Below, piece after piece: positions 10,836 to 23,513 of a DNA stretch of 64,000 nucleotides. The position numbers were made by a program, and so were the translations under genes. This DNA comes from Leptodontidium sp. MPI-SDFR-AT-0119 (lineage: Eukaryota; Ascomycota; Leotiomycetes; Helotiales; Leptodontidiaceae). The stretch is taken from positions 2,294,001 to 2,358,000 of the forward strand of contig JAHLEZ010000013.1 in the NCBI GenBank assembly GCA_020726505.1, in the 5' to 3' direction. The notes under the pieces are model-generated. The model was given only the letters and a program-made list of their open reading frames with translations. It made no database searches and was not told the DNA's origin. Positions within the stretch are counted from its first letter, which is position 1. Every line of letters begins with the position of its first letter.

Positions 10836-13009
10836 CTCGTATTCCCTGTCACGTGCACACCCCGCATACATACACAGGGCAAATTCTTCAATTCTAGCCC
10901 CACCAACAACACTTCAAAAAATCACAACATGACGGAAACAGAAGATATAATCAAGGCGCTTGCGGCGTTAGAATTGTGTGACGTTCCTAATTATTCTGCG
11001 ATAGCCAAAAAGTACGGAGTTAGACGTACAACCCTTATGCGACGACATAAAGGCCAAACTCGCCCTAGAGCCGATTTCCTCTCCGAATCTATTCAGTACT
11101 TGACCGACGAGCAAGAGGAAGTACTAATAAAGTATATCAATCGAATGACAGAGCGCAGGATGCCTCCTACGAGCCAAATTGTCAAGAATCTAGCCGAGGA
11201 AATCATCGGAAAGCCTATTGGAAAGAACTAGACAGGGCAGTTTGTTCACCGATATAATGATCGTTTAAAGAGCCTTTACCTCAGAAATATCGACAAATAG
11301 CGTATTAAATCTGAGTATAGGCCTCTTTACGAACATTTTTTCCAACTAGTTGAGTTTGATTTTATTAATCCGTTGTTATGTAATTAATAAGTGAACTTAT
11401 CAGCTAATAACCTATGTTTTTTAGATTAGCTCAACTACGTAATAGAAACCTATCATATAACCGCCGACAATATATACAATTGGGACGAGAAGGGTTTTAT
11501 TCTTAGTCATACATCGAAAACACTTAGAATCATGTCTTTGGAGGCGTACAAATCAGGGCGCATTAAGTAAGCGATTTAAGATGGCAGCAGAGAGTTTATA
11601 ACTCTTTTGGTATATATTTCCGCACTTAGAAAGAAGGGCTCTCTAACGCTACTTTATAAGGGGAGCTCTGGGGACTTACAAGACTCTTGGCTTGAGGATT
11701 TCGATTATTCCAACGAGTCGGCATACTTTAGAGCTACAGAGAATAAGTAGTCAAATAACAAGCTTAGTTTGCGTTAGTTAGAAAAAGTGTTTGAGCTAGA
11801 GACTCGCAAGAGTGCAGGAAATCGCCGTCGTCTTTTAATCGTGGATGGCCATTCTAGTTATATTAATATAGCCTTTCTAGACAAGTGTGACGAGTTTGGG
11901 ATTATTATCTTGATCTTACCTTCGCATTCTACGTATCGTTTATAACCTCTTGATCTTAGTTATTTTAGTCCTTTGGCTGAAAAGTACTCAGAGAAACTTT
12001 AAATGATTATGTTTGAGGGCATTAGATTCGTGGGTATAACAAAGAGGATGTTTTGGAGTGTATTTAAGCCGGCATGGGAGGAATCCTTTTCAAAAGACAA
12101 TATCACTTCGGCATTTGCAAAAGCAGAGATCTGGCCCTTCAATCCGCAATGTGTTCTCACTCAAATCAATCGTCTAATCCCTGAAGTCCTAAAACCTACC
12201 GTGATGGCGACTCTATATACTTGTAAATTAATGCGGAAGGTACAACGCTTATACTAAATCAATAAAAACCCCGCTACTCTTTAGTTAATCTTGAAGGCCG
12301 CTATTAAGCTCTCTGCCGACCACGAAGTTAATAAGCACGTTAAGAAAGGCTTAATTAAGTCGTTAGAGTTTAAAAAGAAGAAAAGAAAGCGTGGAAAGAA
12401 GATAAATCTTATAGGGAATGAGACTAATAGGTGTGAATTATATAGGCCATTAAAGATTAGTAAAGTAAGAGCCTTTTAACAAGAGAAAGAAGAGAAAGTA
12501 ACACAAGAAAAAAAAGAGAAGATTACTAAAAAGAGTGAGGCTAATACTCGTAAGGTAGAAGAGGCCTTACAAAAAGAGATTCGTCGTGAAGAGAGAGAAA
12601 GAGAGTTAGCGAAAGGGCGGGCTCAGAAAGCTGCTGCGCAATTAATTGCCAAAGAGGCTAAAGAAGCGGCAAAACAAGCTAAAAGGAAGCCTCCGAAGCA
12701 GACGAAGGCTGCGCCCAAACTTCAATTAATCGTGAAGTTACCTGTAATATATATACCTCCTCAGCCGACTCTTGATACGAAGGTGCCGGATATTGGATCA
12801 TCACGTAGAAGGATTCGTAGAATGCCTGCGCGATATATTCAAGAGTAAAATTGATTAAATTACTACTAAGAATAGTTACATATATCTCCTCCTTAAATTT
12901 GAAGTTCATTGAATTATTAGTGGTGGAGTTATTACTTATTTAATTTTCACCTGCCCCCAGAAATAAGGTGTGCACGTGTGCGGAGTGTGCACGTGACAGG
13001 GAATACGAG
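10836..13009 (+). mobile_element. pogo-like DNA transposon D1
   Basis: The 2,174-bp element is flanked by TA (10834-10835, 13010-13011). The inverted ends of roughly 30 bp begin CTCGTATTCCCTGTCACGTG. Its limits are confirmed by the empty site at 30221-30414, where a single TA stands at the matching place. It carries one pogo/CENP-B-type transposase relic and is a relative of D2 (54368-56565), which has a similar length and gene but different ends. Confidence 0.93.
10929..12848 (+). pseudogene. pogo-like DDE transposase, stop-riddled but without frameshift
   Basis: One continuous 640-codon frame runs from ATG 10929 to TAA 12846, broken by about 14 in-frame TAA/TAG codons and no indel. Order of parts: N-terminal HTH (YSAIAKKYGVRRTTLMRR), CENP-B HTH (LTDEQEEVLIKYINRMTERR, then IGKPIGKN-stop-TGQFV where relatives have Trp), DDE catalytic core with YNWDEKGFIL, LLIVDGHSSYIN and PLDLSYFSPL, and a Lys/Glu/Ala-rich coiled-coil tail ending MPARYIQE. 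The three acidic positions of the core are still present. Stops lie where relatives have Gln or Trp, fitting RIP. It would act at TA sites; this copy is dead. Confidence 0.9.
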
Positions 13010-13134
13010 TATGCGATGTGGGAAAGGTTGAGTGGTTAGTAGGTTGAGAGTTGCTTGTGGAATGCGGGGAAGCAGGCACGAGCGGGGCAGGCACAGGCAC
13101 ATCTCTTGGCGACCGTTTTGTTGAAGTGTGGTGC
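13010..13134 (-). repeat. short dispersed repeat, other half
   Basis: Continuation of 10765-10835 beyond D1, matching 30221-30345 in reverse (GACCGTTTTGTTGAAGTGTG, GCAGGCACAGGCACATCTC). Similarity stops at GTGGTGC on both loci. Confidence 0.8.
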
Positions 13135-14130
13135 CAGCAATTTGAATCCCCTAAAAATAGACAGAGTTTCTGGTTGGCTCCTTCTCTGATGCTAGAGTGA
13201 TTGAAAATATGACTACTTACTAAGAATGCCTAGATCTTTTTCATGGAAGACGGTGTTGCGACTGTGGTTCTGCGATGCCATATTTTTAAGTATGGGAATG
13301 CCAAAAGTCCCCATCAGAGATTGTGGAAGTACTAAGTCATCCTAGATGATGCGGGGAGTAGCCTATGGTCACTAGCCTATGTTCAAGGGGCGTCGTGCTC
13401 TGACAGTAACTCTGCAGGTAGAACTCGCTTCACTTCTAGTGCTGATCTTTTCCATGTAGGTCGTATATGTAATCCCCTTCCAATCATCTGTCGAGGATAC
13501 TCTTAGTATGGCTGCTTACTCCCATTTCTTTTGTCCAACTTGGTCAATTACCTCGCGGTAGCACGAACAAGGGACTATCCCTAGCCCAGACTGTATTGAG
13601 CCAAACATAACTAAAAATTACGTGACCCGGTTCAAACCTTGGTTGTCTTGTTTTGGATAAATGAAAATATTCTAGATATCTTCAATCGAGGGAGCAAGCT
13701 TATTTAATAAAAGTTACGTAATACGCAATTCTAGGATAAACAAAAATGTAATTCCTTGTTTGCAGGCCAAGGATTGTTACTTCGTCGAACCCAATTTTGC
13801 TATTAAGTTTAATATATAACCCTTTACCCAGCTTGCTACTTGATTAGTTATTAAGCAAAACTGCAGGATATTTGTTTATTTTACTGAACTTTAAGTACAA
13901 TGTGCACCTGTTCAAATAATGTTCCTTTTGAAATTTTGTTGAAGGACTAACCACAACAAGCCTACCTCAACGTAAGTAATTACATTTTCTTAGAGCAACA
14001 ATTGCAATACCAGTGTGAGGAGTCTAGTAGTAGGCGGTACAGATCAGGTTTAATTACAATAGTCTCTAAGAATAATGTTGTAAACTGAAGAATGCAGAAC
14101 TAATCTCTGTTCTCCATTAGGGGGTTTAGA
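13135..14130. other. intergenic, nothing recognised
   Basis: No supported gene. A few short frames occur on both strands without motifs. Base composition is intermediate. Confidence 0.45.
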
Positions 14131-14132
14131 TT

Positions 14133-14199
14133 GTCAGACGATCTGTCAGACGATCTATAGTGTCAGACCTTAGTTGCCACACTATATATCGTCCGACAG
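14133..14199. repeat. 12-bp direct repeat running into a 21-bp hairpin
   Basis: GTCAGACGATCT occurs twice in tandem (14133-14144, 14145-14156). From 14143 to 14163 the sequence pairs with 14179-14199 (19 of 21 bases) around a 15-nt loop. It lies about 80 bp outside the left end of the piggyBac-like relic. Its role is unknown. Confidence 0.6.
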
Positions 14200-14279
14200 G
14201 CTACCTGCCAGACCATTTGTTGTCTGTCGGGCTATCCAGTAGTCAGGTATTAGAGCAAGGAGTCATATGTGAACCACTA

Positions 14280-17088
14280 TCCCTTCCACCCTCAAAGCAA
14301 AGGTTTTTCGGTTTCTCGGTGGAGTGGAGTCGAATATAGTAGTAGTGGAGTATAATATCGCTGGCGAGCCTTAGTTAATATAAAAACTAGAGCTTCCTAA
14401 CCTCTTGCGTAGTTACCTCTAAAGACGCGTTGACGCGACTAAGTGATTTGGGACTTAAAGGGTGCGATTCTGTAGTATTAAAAGGGCTAAATTCCCGTAC
14501 CTTTACATTGTGAACTGTTAACTTTACTCCTACTTTTAAAATGTCCTCTAGAACTTCATTTAAGCTATCAACCTGCCCTCTAACCTCTCTCTTTAACGGT
14601 TATACCCCTAGCTCTCCTACCCCTCCAAATCGCACTCGATATAATAGCTCTACACCTGTAGTCACGCATATGCGTCCTCGTCGTCGTAGGCGCTTAACAA
14701 CCCCTCTACCTTCTTCTTCTCCACCACGTCGTCGTCGTCGTAATATTTCGTCTAGTCCTCTAAGAGTTAGTACTCCATATCGCGGTCCTTCAGCCCCTTC
14801 AGTATCATCTCTATATGTATTCGACGAGGATTTCTACCGAAACTAAGGTTTGTTTAATAACGATATCACTAAACAAATAGCGACCTTTAGTGCTAAGACT
14901 AACCGGCAAAAGAAGCACCTGCGAAAAGCTCATTAAACTATTATCGAAAGCGCCGAAGTTGAGGATAAGTTTAAACCTATAGATATACTAGAGCGCCCGC
15001 TAGTAGCTTATCTGCCGGACGAGGTTGTAATCAATAATCCAGCCAGCTTTTTCCGTATGTTTTTTAATAAGGAACAGTTCGAGGGCTTCGCAGAATACAC
15101 GAACAAATACGCTATTTATTAGAGGACTGAGAATCCGGATACTAAACGCTATACTTTTAAGCCAGTTAGTACGTAGGAAATAAAGGAATACGTAGCCCTC
15201 CTCATCTTTATTAAATACCAGGGTAATAGTAGACCCAAATCCCACTAGGAAACACCGATTCCTTCGTCTCTAGTCTATTATATAAAATACAAGCGGTATA
15301 AGGACATTAAGAAGTTCTTTAAGATCTCAGATGTCGACGATAATTAGGATCTTATCCCCGCGGATTAGCACCACAAGTTAAGCCCCTTAAATACACATTT
15401 ATAAGCCCAATTCCAAGCTGTTATTACCCTTAAGTCCTATATATCGTACGACGAGATAATAATCGGGTATTAAGGGCGAAGTCAACACGTTACTAAGGTT
15501 CTAGGCAAGCCTAAGCCTAATAGGTTCAAAAACTAGGCGCTTTGTTATAAGGGGTACATATACGACTAGTTATACTATTTAGGATCGTGTAATAAGTCGT
15601 TAATTCCATTTTGTTGTATCGATTTCCGTCTTTTAGTAGAGTTATAGAGTTTATAAAAGGAGAGAACTATAAGAGTAAAGAGAAGTAAGGATATAATAAT
15701 AGGGAAGCTAATTTAAAAGTAACTTAATTCCCGCGTTATCTCTCTTATCTCATTAATTCGGTTAAATTTATAACGTTCTTATTAACTGTATTCTTACTGA
15801 CTTATTAAACCTCAAGTACTCAAGATATCTAAGTAACTCAGGAGGCTCACCTTAATCTCACTTCAACTGCCTACGACGTCTTAACTCTCGCCCTTAACCT
15901 CCCCTACCAACGACATAAATATATCATCTTTATAAACAACCTCTTTACGAGCTACGACCTCTTCTCGACTCTTCGCAGCTACGGAATCGGTGCTATAAGG
16001 ACTATGCGACGCAATATAATAATAGATTTATTCTAAGACGAGATTTTAAAGACGAATAATAGTAAAATACTAGACTAAGGAGAGATTAAGACACAAGTAC
16101 TATAATATAAAGGTAAAGAGCTGGTCCTCTTAATTATTTAGTAAAATCAAGCTATTATACGACTTATAAGTACGATTCACGATAATTTAGGCTATATAAT
16201 ACGAAATCGACGCCGTCCTAGAGATACTACGACTATAACAGCTACTACTCGCGAGGCTTTTCATATACCTGCGCCTAAAGATCAGGTCGAGTTTCTTATA
16301 GCAAAGGAGCTCCAGCGATTCTTTGCGAGTAGGCTAGCTTTACTAGTCATTATTCCGATCGACGACTATAACTACAACATAAATAGTGTAGACCGCGCAG
16401 ATCAATTGAGAGCTAAGTTCAACACAAAGTAGGCTATACGGCGCAACTAGTTACCCTACTTCTTTTGGCTCCTTGATTCCGCTATAATCAACGCCTTCTT
16501 ACTGTGGAGATGGGAGCTAGAATCGAGGGTAGTTGGCCGACAACATGAGGGGCAGCGTTCGCACCGCATATTCAGGGAGCTTTTAGTAGAAGATTTGATC
16601 GGTGTAGAGGCTTCAAAAACCCGTCGTAACAGCCCTATTCGAGTCTACTAGAGTAGTAAGCTTGTTGCACCGAATACTACTCGATATTTAGCTCGCCATC
16701 ACGTTATACAAAGCCATAACCCCCCAGCGAAGTGTTACTACTGTCGATACAAGGTTTCCAAAGGTTCGATAGAGAATATTCGAGTAACATAGCGAAGTTG
16801 TAGAGAGTGTTCTTTGCCTTTATGTCAGTAGTGTTTCAAGCCGTACCATTTGCACTAATTTTAGTCTTTATATCTTCATTTTTCATTGTTTTCTATAATT
16901 ACAGCTAGAAATTTATATTAGATGTGAGTTGCTTCAATTTCCAAAGCTTTAGGCAGCAAATCTTGCGTCATTTCGCCGGTGGAGCCTCATTTATTTCTGT
17001 AGATCGCATCTACTTCAACAGCTCTAATTATCTTAGTACTCCACTTCAGCGTGCACCGACAAAACCTTTGCTTTGAGGGTGGAAGGGA
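14280..17088 (+). mobile_element. piggyBac-like DNA transposon relic 1
   Basis: Inverted ends begin TCCCTTCCACCCTCAAAG and are repeated inverted at 17071-17088, with a second similar block CGGTG...GTGGAG further in. The flanks are TA (14278-14279 and 17089-17090) rather than the TTAA normal for piggyBac. The interior encodes a decayed piggyBac-type transposase. Confidence 0.82.
14541..16860 (+). pseudogene. piggyBac-like (DDE_Tnp_1_7) transposase relic
   Basis: The N-terminal 100 residues are Ser/Pro/Arg-rich (poly-Arg runs). Read across stops, the catalytic region shows DEVVINNPASFFRMFF, YTFKPVST, NNLFTSYDLFSTLRSYGIGA (the family DNFFTS...YGIGA block), and FFWLLDSAIINAFLLWRWE. The C-terminus shows the Cys-rich ribbon of piggyBac proteins near 16730 (CYYCRY ... 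CRECSLPLC ... CFKPYH). It is heavily mutated by TAA/TAG stops and not functional. The active protein would excise and insert the element. Confidence 0.82.
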
Positions 17089-17090
17089 TA

Positions 17091-17472
17091 GAAGAGCAAT
17101 CAATCAATTCAATCTTATTTCTCTATTACTTGAACTCCTAGTTCACTAAGATTTCTTGGCTTATGAGGACATTCCATTAACTCAGTGTCGTCATGCGCCA
17201 ACGAGTAAACCGAGACCATTCAGAACTGTGAGGTGGTTCAAGGTAGGCAAGAAGTCAAAGGGATCAAAATAGTGTATATTGATCAGTACAACAACTAATC
17301 TCTGGCCCCTCCAGGGACCAGAGAGGGGACTTCCTTATAGAAGGCCCTTCCTATCTAGTCGTCTGAGTAAAACGCATTACCGAGGTAAAGTTTCACTCTT
17401 GCTCCGAAGGGGTCAGCTGACGTTTGACCCAGTCTGGTCACCTGATCCTGACCCTGTCCGGCCCCTCTTAGC
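17091..17472. other. intergenic, target region of the LINE
   Basis: No gene supported. The sequence continues past the LINE at 23531 with CCCTATAAAATGGGGG, so the LINE landed in what may have been a promoter region with a TATAAA box. Confidence 0.4.
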
Positions 17473-17489
17473 ACCCCATATCACAAGAA
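17473..17489. repeat. 17-bp target-site duplication of the LINE, left copy
   Basis: ACCCCATATCACAAGAA here is repeated exactly at 23514-23530. A long duplication of this kind is typical of target-primed reverse transcription. Confidence 0.93.
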
Positions 17490-17639
17490 AAACATCACAA
17501 ACAGCGAGAACGAAATTTTTGAAATTGAACAGCGAAGACTACATCTAGCAGTCCTCCTTTTGGCCAGTTAAGAAGCCTGAGCTTGTGCGCATTGCTTAGT
17601 GTGACATAGGCACTATGGCGACACCGTGGCCTTAAGTGA

Positions 17640-18900
17640 CAGTATAGCCAAATGACATCCGCGAGCACGCTACATATCTCAGCGATTACCTTAGAAAAGC
17701 ACTTGTCTGTATTGACTCCGCAGAAGATCAGCCGGTGCCGAAGCCGCTAGTTAAGACTATAATCGCGGCTATAAGCGTTCTTATTGCCAAGTTCTAGAAT
17801 ACCCCGGACGTTAGCGCCGTTATATAAGCCATTATAACTATCTAAAACGACCTTAAAACAACGGCAGAAACAATATAATCCACGGCATTGAGAATCTAGT
17901 AGAATACTATTACGCACTAGTAGATCGCTATACTAAGCCAGGAGACTAATTAGGCAGTAAAGGAAGCCGCCGAGACTAGAAGGACGACAACCGAACTCCT
18001 ATAGGAAACAAATGACATAGCTAAAGCGACGAACGACATTGTAAAGGCGATTTAGTCCACGCCGTCTCTTAAGGCTTTATATACGTCAGTATTAAGTAGT
18101 AATGCCGCGCCTTTTAGTAAGCTAATCACAATATTTACTAAGACATTATTATTTATTTAAGCGCAACGTGAGATTATTGTAAAGATTATAGACACATCTA
18201 CTATTGAGAGCCTCCGAGCCAAGAACTTTAGAAACTTATAGAACTACGTTAACTAAGTGATTAAATAGAGCAAAAACAAACACATTAAATAGATCCGCGT
18301 TATATTAGTTAACTAACTTAAGAGCGGAGACCTTAATATTAAGACGTCAAATAGAAACGATATAGAGGCCTTGAAATAATTCGTAAACGACTAAATAAAC
18401 CGGATTGAAAGAGGTATAAGTATACGGCTGTTAATATATGGAATTCTAGCGTATAGTATAAGGACTAACTTAATAAATATAGAGAAGTTCGACGAGATTA
18501 AGGCCGAGCTCCTGTACGACAATAGACCGTTTATACCTAATATAGACATTAAATATATTAGATAGCTATTAAGAGCAGCGAGTACAAAGTCAGCTTCGAC
18601 TATTATTGTCGAGTTTATTAATCCGGAAGACGTAAATAAGATTATTGACGAGGGTCTTATTTAGTAAGGCGAGGCTTTTTAATATAAGAGATACGACAGA
18701 TAGTGCCGACTGAAGTAATATTATAAGTGTTAAAAATACGGCCACATAGGAACCTAGTATAAAGCAAGTATAACATGTAGTTACTATATAAAACCGCACA
18801 GCTCGAAAGATTGCCCTACTAAGGTTAACAAGTCCGCTATAAGGAAATGTACTGTGTATAAGGGAGCACACAAGGCGTGGAATAATTAATGCCCTATCTA
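17640..18900 (+). pseudogene. LINE ORF1 (gag-like) relic with CCHC knuckles
   Basis: Mutated coding sequence ending in zinc knuckles at about 18700-18900: YYKC-stop-KYGHIGT (family CxKCxxYGHIxxxC), SYYIKPHSSKDCP and CTVYKGAHKAWNN, where some Cys codons are now Tyr (TGC to TAC) and Gln codons are stops. The knuckles would bind element RNA. Limits are approximate. Confidence 0.7.
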
Positions 18901-19289
18901 AAAGGTCGAGTTAAGTAAGGTGAAAGCCGTATATAATACCCGACAACTATACTACTTTGTCCTATTAACAAAAGAAAGGCTACTAACAGAACGCACTATT
19001 ATTAACGCTACGTTAATAAAAGCGGCAGTAATAATAAATAGAACCTAGAGAGGCAGGCTAAGTACTACTACGGTAAGGCTATTATCGCTGACGCTAACAC
19101 TATTATTAAGTAGATAGAACTCTAGGAGTAAGTCCCTAACGAAAGGAAGAGCCCTAAAAAGGGTCTACTTAAGAAACAGGCTCGATAGTATATAAGATAA
19201 GAACAAGGACATAATTATAGTTAAGGACAGCCAGAGACCGCGGAGGCTACACGTGCCTTTAAGACGAGTACTAAAGTTAATTATAATGA

Positions 19290-22200
19290 ACTTACTATTT
19301 AGTTCCTAATAAAGTACAAATAAACTATAAACTATAACAAAGAAGGCATAAAGATCTTATAATATAACGTTATAAAGTCGAGGGACGTAGTTATAATAAC
19401 ACTATTACGCGACCCAAGGATTTAAAAGTACGATATTCTAGCGCTTTAAGAACTATAAAGGAACCCCTTCATCTCGACGACTTATAACTTAATTACACAC
19501 TCCTTTTATTTCTACTTTTTTAATAATAATAAAGAAGCACTCGCGAGAGTCTACTTCTTTATTAACAAGAGAATAGACCTAAATAGGTGGAGATTTATAA
19601 ACTATACACAAGACTTAAGTACACTTAAAATCACGACAATAAGCCTAACTATAGAGGCAACAATAAAGATATATATATATAACGTATATAACCCCCCGAG
19701 ATTGTTAGACTACAAGACGAGTTATCTCCTACACCTTAAAACGGCACTCTTTACTTATTAAGAAGAAGAACAAATTATCCTAGGTGATTTTAACTTATAC
19801 CACGAGCTTTAAGGCGGCCTGACGGTACGAGAAAGAGATCTAAAATTAGACGACTTAATTAACCTCGTCGAAGACTTTTAACTTAACAGTCTCCTGCTTA
19901 CTAGTATAATCACATACGACGACAAAAATGTACAAAGTTATATAGACCTCTATTACGGCACGTAAGACCTCGTGGATAGAGTTATCACTTATAACGTAGA
20001 CTATAATATAGATTATAACTCTAACTACCTCCCTATCACAACTAAGTTAGATCTTAGAATTATATAATAGCCAAAGGTAAATACGCGCGATTAGTCTAAT
20101 ATAGACGAGAAAGAATTCCGAATACGTTTTACACGTGAGCTACTACCTCTTCGATCCCCTAAGACAAAGCTTGTATTAGACAGATATATAAGAGAAGTAG
20201 TAGTTGCTATATAAGTAGCTATTAACTAATTTACGCTAATGAAAAGATAGTCCCTAAGAGTAAGGGCCAGCTAAACCACCGAATGTAAGGAGATACAACT
20301 TAAGACGCGAAGGCTTAAGCGCCGGAATAGCCGAGTACAGACAGAGGAGAGCTGAGAGGCCTACCGCACAGCTCGAAACCAGAAAGGAAGGATAATTTAT
20401 AGAGCCTTACTCTAAGGTCACCGGGAGCAGGTCGAAAGAGCTATAAAGAGTCTAGAGAACATGTGGAAACTAATAAAGTGGGCAAGAAATCGGGAGGTAG
20501 TGACGGCCACAACGACTCCGGCGCTGAAGGACCTTATAATAGGCACTAAGTATATAGAAGTGTAAGACAAAACACGCCTTCTTAAAAACACGTTCTTCTT
20601 AACCCTATTAAAACTAGACCTTTAAGACATAAACGGAGCCGAATACTAAGACTAGATCCCTTTCCTAGATATTATAAAGAAAGAGGTATATTAAACTATT
20701 ACCTTAACGCCTTTAATAAGAGCAGCAAGGCCTGACGACATTATTAACCGAGTACTCTATGTTGCCGCTGCCTAATTAGCCCCCCACCTCACGAGAATAT
20801 TTAACTATAGCCTAAGGCTTAGATATTGTCCGACACACTTTCGACAGTTAACTATTATAGTCCTTAAAAAACCTGGCAAAGATGACTACACTACACCCAA
20901 AGCGTACCAACTAATCGCCTTACTAAATATTATAAGAAAAGTAATAGACTCGATAATCGCAAAGAGAATCAGTTACGTGACAGAGGTATACTAACTATTA
21001 CCGAGCACTCACATCGGGGGACGCAAGGGGAGATCTACTAACTATATATTACATGTTATTATCGAAAAGATATTTGAAGCTTAGAACTCACCCGAACTAT
21101 AAGTAGCAAGTCTCCTACTACTTGACGTTTCTAGGGCTTTCGACAATGTTTCGCACGTCAGGCTATTACACAATCTCCGGAAACGCAAAATAAATAAGAG
21201 AACTGTTAGGTGGATAGCCAGCTTTCTAATAGACCGAAGCACAGTTATTAGCTTCGACGTATTTAGATTAGAAGTTTATAAAACGACCACCGGCATCCCT
21301 TAAGGGTCACCGCTATTACCCTTCTTATACTTATTTTACAACGCCGACTTAGTAGAAATCTATAATTAGGAGCCTAATACTATTATAACGGGATATATTA
21401 ATAATATTACAATTTTGTGATAAGGTAACTTAACGGAAGAAACGTGTAATAGGCTAACGAGAACTATATAAAAAGCTAACACATAAACAAGAAGATATAC
21501 TTTAGTGTTCGTACTAAGTAAGTTTTAGCTCACTTATCACACAAGACGACGACAAGTAAAAGACAACTACTAAGTACAAGTAGACTAGACGGCAATCTGC
21601 CCGTCCGTAAGTAATAAATACCTCGAGGTCACACTTAACACAGCGTTAAACTAAAAACAATATGTTTAGAACTTAATTATAAAAGCCTCGAAATCTATAG
21701 GCGCTCTAATAAGCCTAGCCGATTTTACTTAAGGAGCGAGCGTTATAAAGCTTAGAAGGATCTATTAAGCGGTTGTGATTCCCTAGATAATGTATAACTA
21801 CTCAGCATAGTCCGTGGCCTAAGAACGCAGAGAAGGCTACACAAAGCAGACCGTTAACTCCCTTAAAAGACTTTAAGCTAAAGCGGCCAAAATTATCGGA
21901 GGCGCGTACAAGGCAACGTCAGGCCCCGCCCTAAATATAGAGCTTCACTTACTTCCTATCGAGCAATAGATTTAGAAGACAAGCGCCGAGACAGTTAGTA
22001 GGATCCTCTTAACGAACAAAATGCCCACCTTAGCAGGATTCCGACTCTTTAGAAACACGAGAAGCCGGGGGAGACAGACACTACACATGAGTCCTCTAGA
22101 GTACATCTATAGACGTCTCCACCAGCGTCGAGGCGCCACGGTTAAAGAATAAAAACTCATCTTACCTTACGTTATATTATTATAATAGTAGGGGCTAAAC

Positions 22201-23300
22201 ATAAGGATTACTTCAAGCTTAGAAATAGTAAGGAATTAGCACAAAGAATTTCTTAAACACTCTTTAAATTATATATTCATTTATACTAATAACAGCGGCA
22301 TCGACAATTAAGTGGGAGCCGTAGTAGTGTCGCCCCTGACTAGATCTACGAAGATAATATACATAAGAAACAGTGAAACCTCGACAGTATATATTGTAAA
22401 ACTACAAGGCATTAAGCTGGCCCTTTAGATCGTAAATAATAACGTAAAAAAAGGGAACAAGAGAGAGAGGGTAGTCATTTTCACGGACAATTAAGTAGAC
22501 ATTAAGTTATTTTAGACCTTAACCGGCAAGTCAAGTGCGTACATTGTTATAGAGGTGATACTACTAATAGACAAGCTATAAAGAGTTTAGGGGATGCTAA
22601 TCGAAATAAGATAGATTCCAGCTTATATAAGTATTTAGGGAAATAAAGTAGTAGACAAGGTGGCCAAGACAGTAACTAAATAACTCCCGAGAGCTAGCCA
22701 AGGAACTCCGAGTACTACACAAACAAAGACATATCACTTGTAAGCAACCCTTAAGACTTGGGTTATGAGGCAGGTAAGAGTAAAGTAGGCAGGGCAATAG
22801 GAGTCCGAACAAAGAGGGAGAGCCACCTATAAACATACCTAGGAACTTACTTATAAGGTCCTCCGCTTATACTACGGCTTAAAGAAATAACAGAGTGCTT
22901 TACTTATCTAAATGCGAACGGAGAAGATCGGCTTAAGAGACTACCTATAGAAGAGGAAGGTTCTAGAATTCAATGACCCGGGATGCGATTGCGGCGAAGG
23001 ACGACAGACTGTGAGTTACGTCTTATTAAGATGCCGAAATTATCGGGACTTACGACGAAGGGAGTTTGGCACCTAAAGACGAATAGACTTAAGGGCAATC
23101 TTAAACGAGCCAAAATCAACTACAAAAGCCATACGATTCATAGAACGGACGCACCTCCTTAGGCAGTTTAGGAGATATAATGTAGTATAGAAAGACGAAG
23201 TAGAACACTAGGGGGAGACTGAAGGTACGAGGACACTAAATAGCTAGTAGTGGCGGCAGCTAAAGAGCCAGATTTCATCCTAAAAGACTAAACAAAGTAC
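19290..23300 (+). pseudogene. LINE ORF2 relic: endonuclease, reverse transcriptase, RNase H
   Basis: Domains in order, read across stops: APE-type endonuclease (about 19320-20060; ILALQELQRNPFIS, IILGDFNLYHELQGG), reverse transcriptase (about 20690-21470; LLLLDVSRAFDNVSH, GIPQGSPLLPFLY, and YINNITIL where active elements have FVDDV), RNase H (about 22270-22690; YTNNSGIDNQVGAV, IFTDNQ) and a C-terminal Cys motif CDCGEGRQTVSYVLLRC at about 22990. The catalytic Asp pair of the RT has been changed to Asn. This copy is inactive. Confidence 0.88.
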
Positions 23301-23513
23301 TCCTTTTTATATCTAAGTATATAGCTATAAATAGGAGCTAGACCGTTTAGTAGAGGAGGTTACTAGTCACTCTCGTAGTGATGAAGTGAAGTGTGTCTGC
23401 CAAATGCGGTAAGGCGCACTTCGGCAACTGGCGCCGAAGCTGGACTATGCCGGCATAGCAGTCCTTCGGACTGCTGGATCCGTGTATGACATAATCAATC
23501 AATCAATCAATCA

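Larger units (their letters stand above)
17490..23513 (+). mobile_element. Tad1-type non-LTR retrotransposon (LINE), full-length-sized, dead
   Basis: About 6.0 kb between identical 17-bp duplications. The 3' end is a short (ATCA/TCAA)n tail rather than poly(A). Two coding regions in order, ORF1 with zinc knuckles then ORF2 with endonuclease, RT, RNase H and a Cys-rich C-terminus, match the Tad1 clade of fungal LINEs. Stop codons are dense throughout. Confidence 0.9.

Noticed and set aside
23380..23470. Possible tRNA or hairpin gene at the LINE 3' end
   Set aside because: The GC-rich stems belong to the LINE 3' untranslated region, which ends directly in the TCAA tail.
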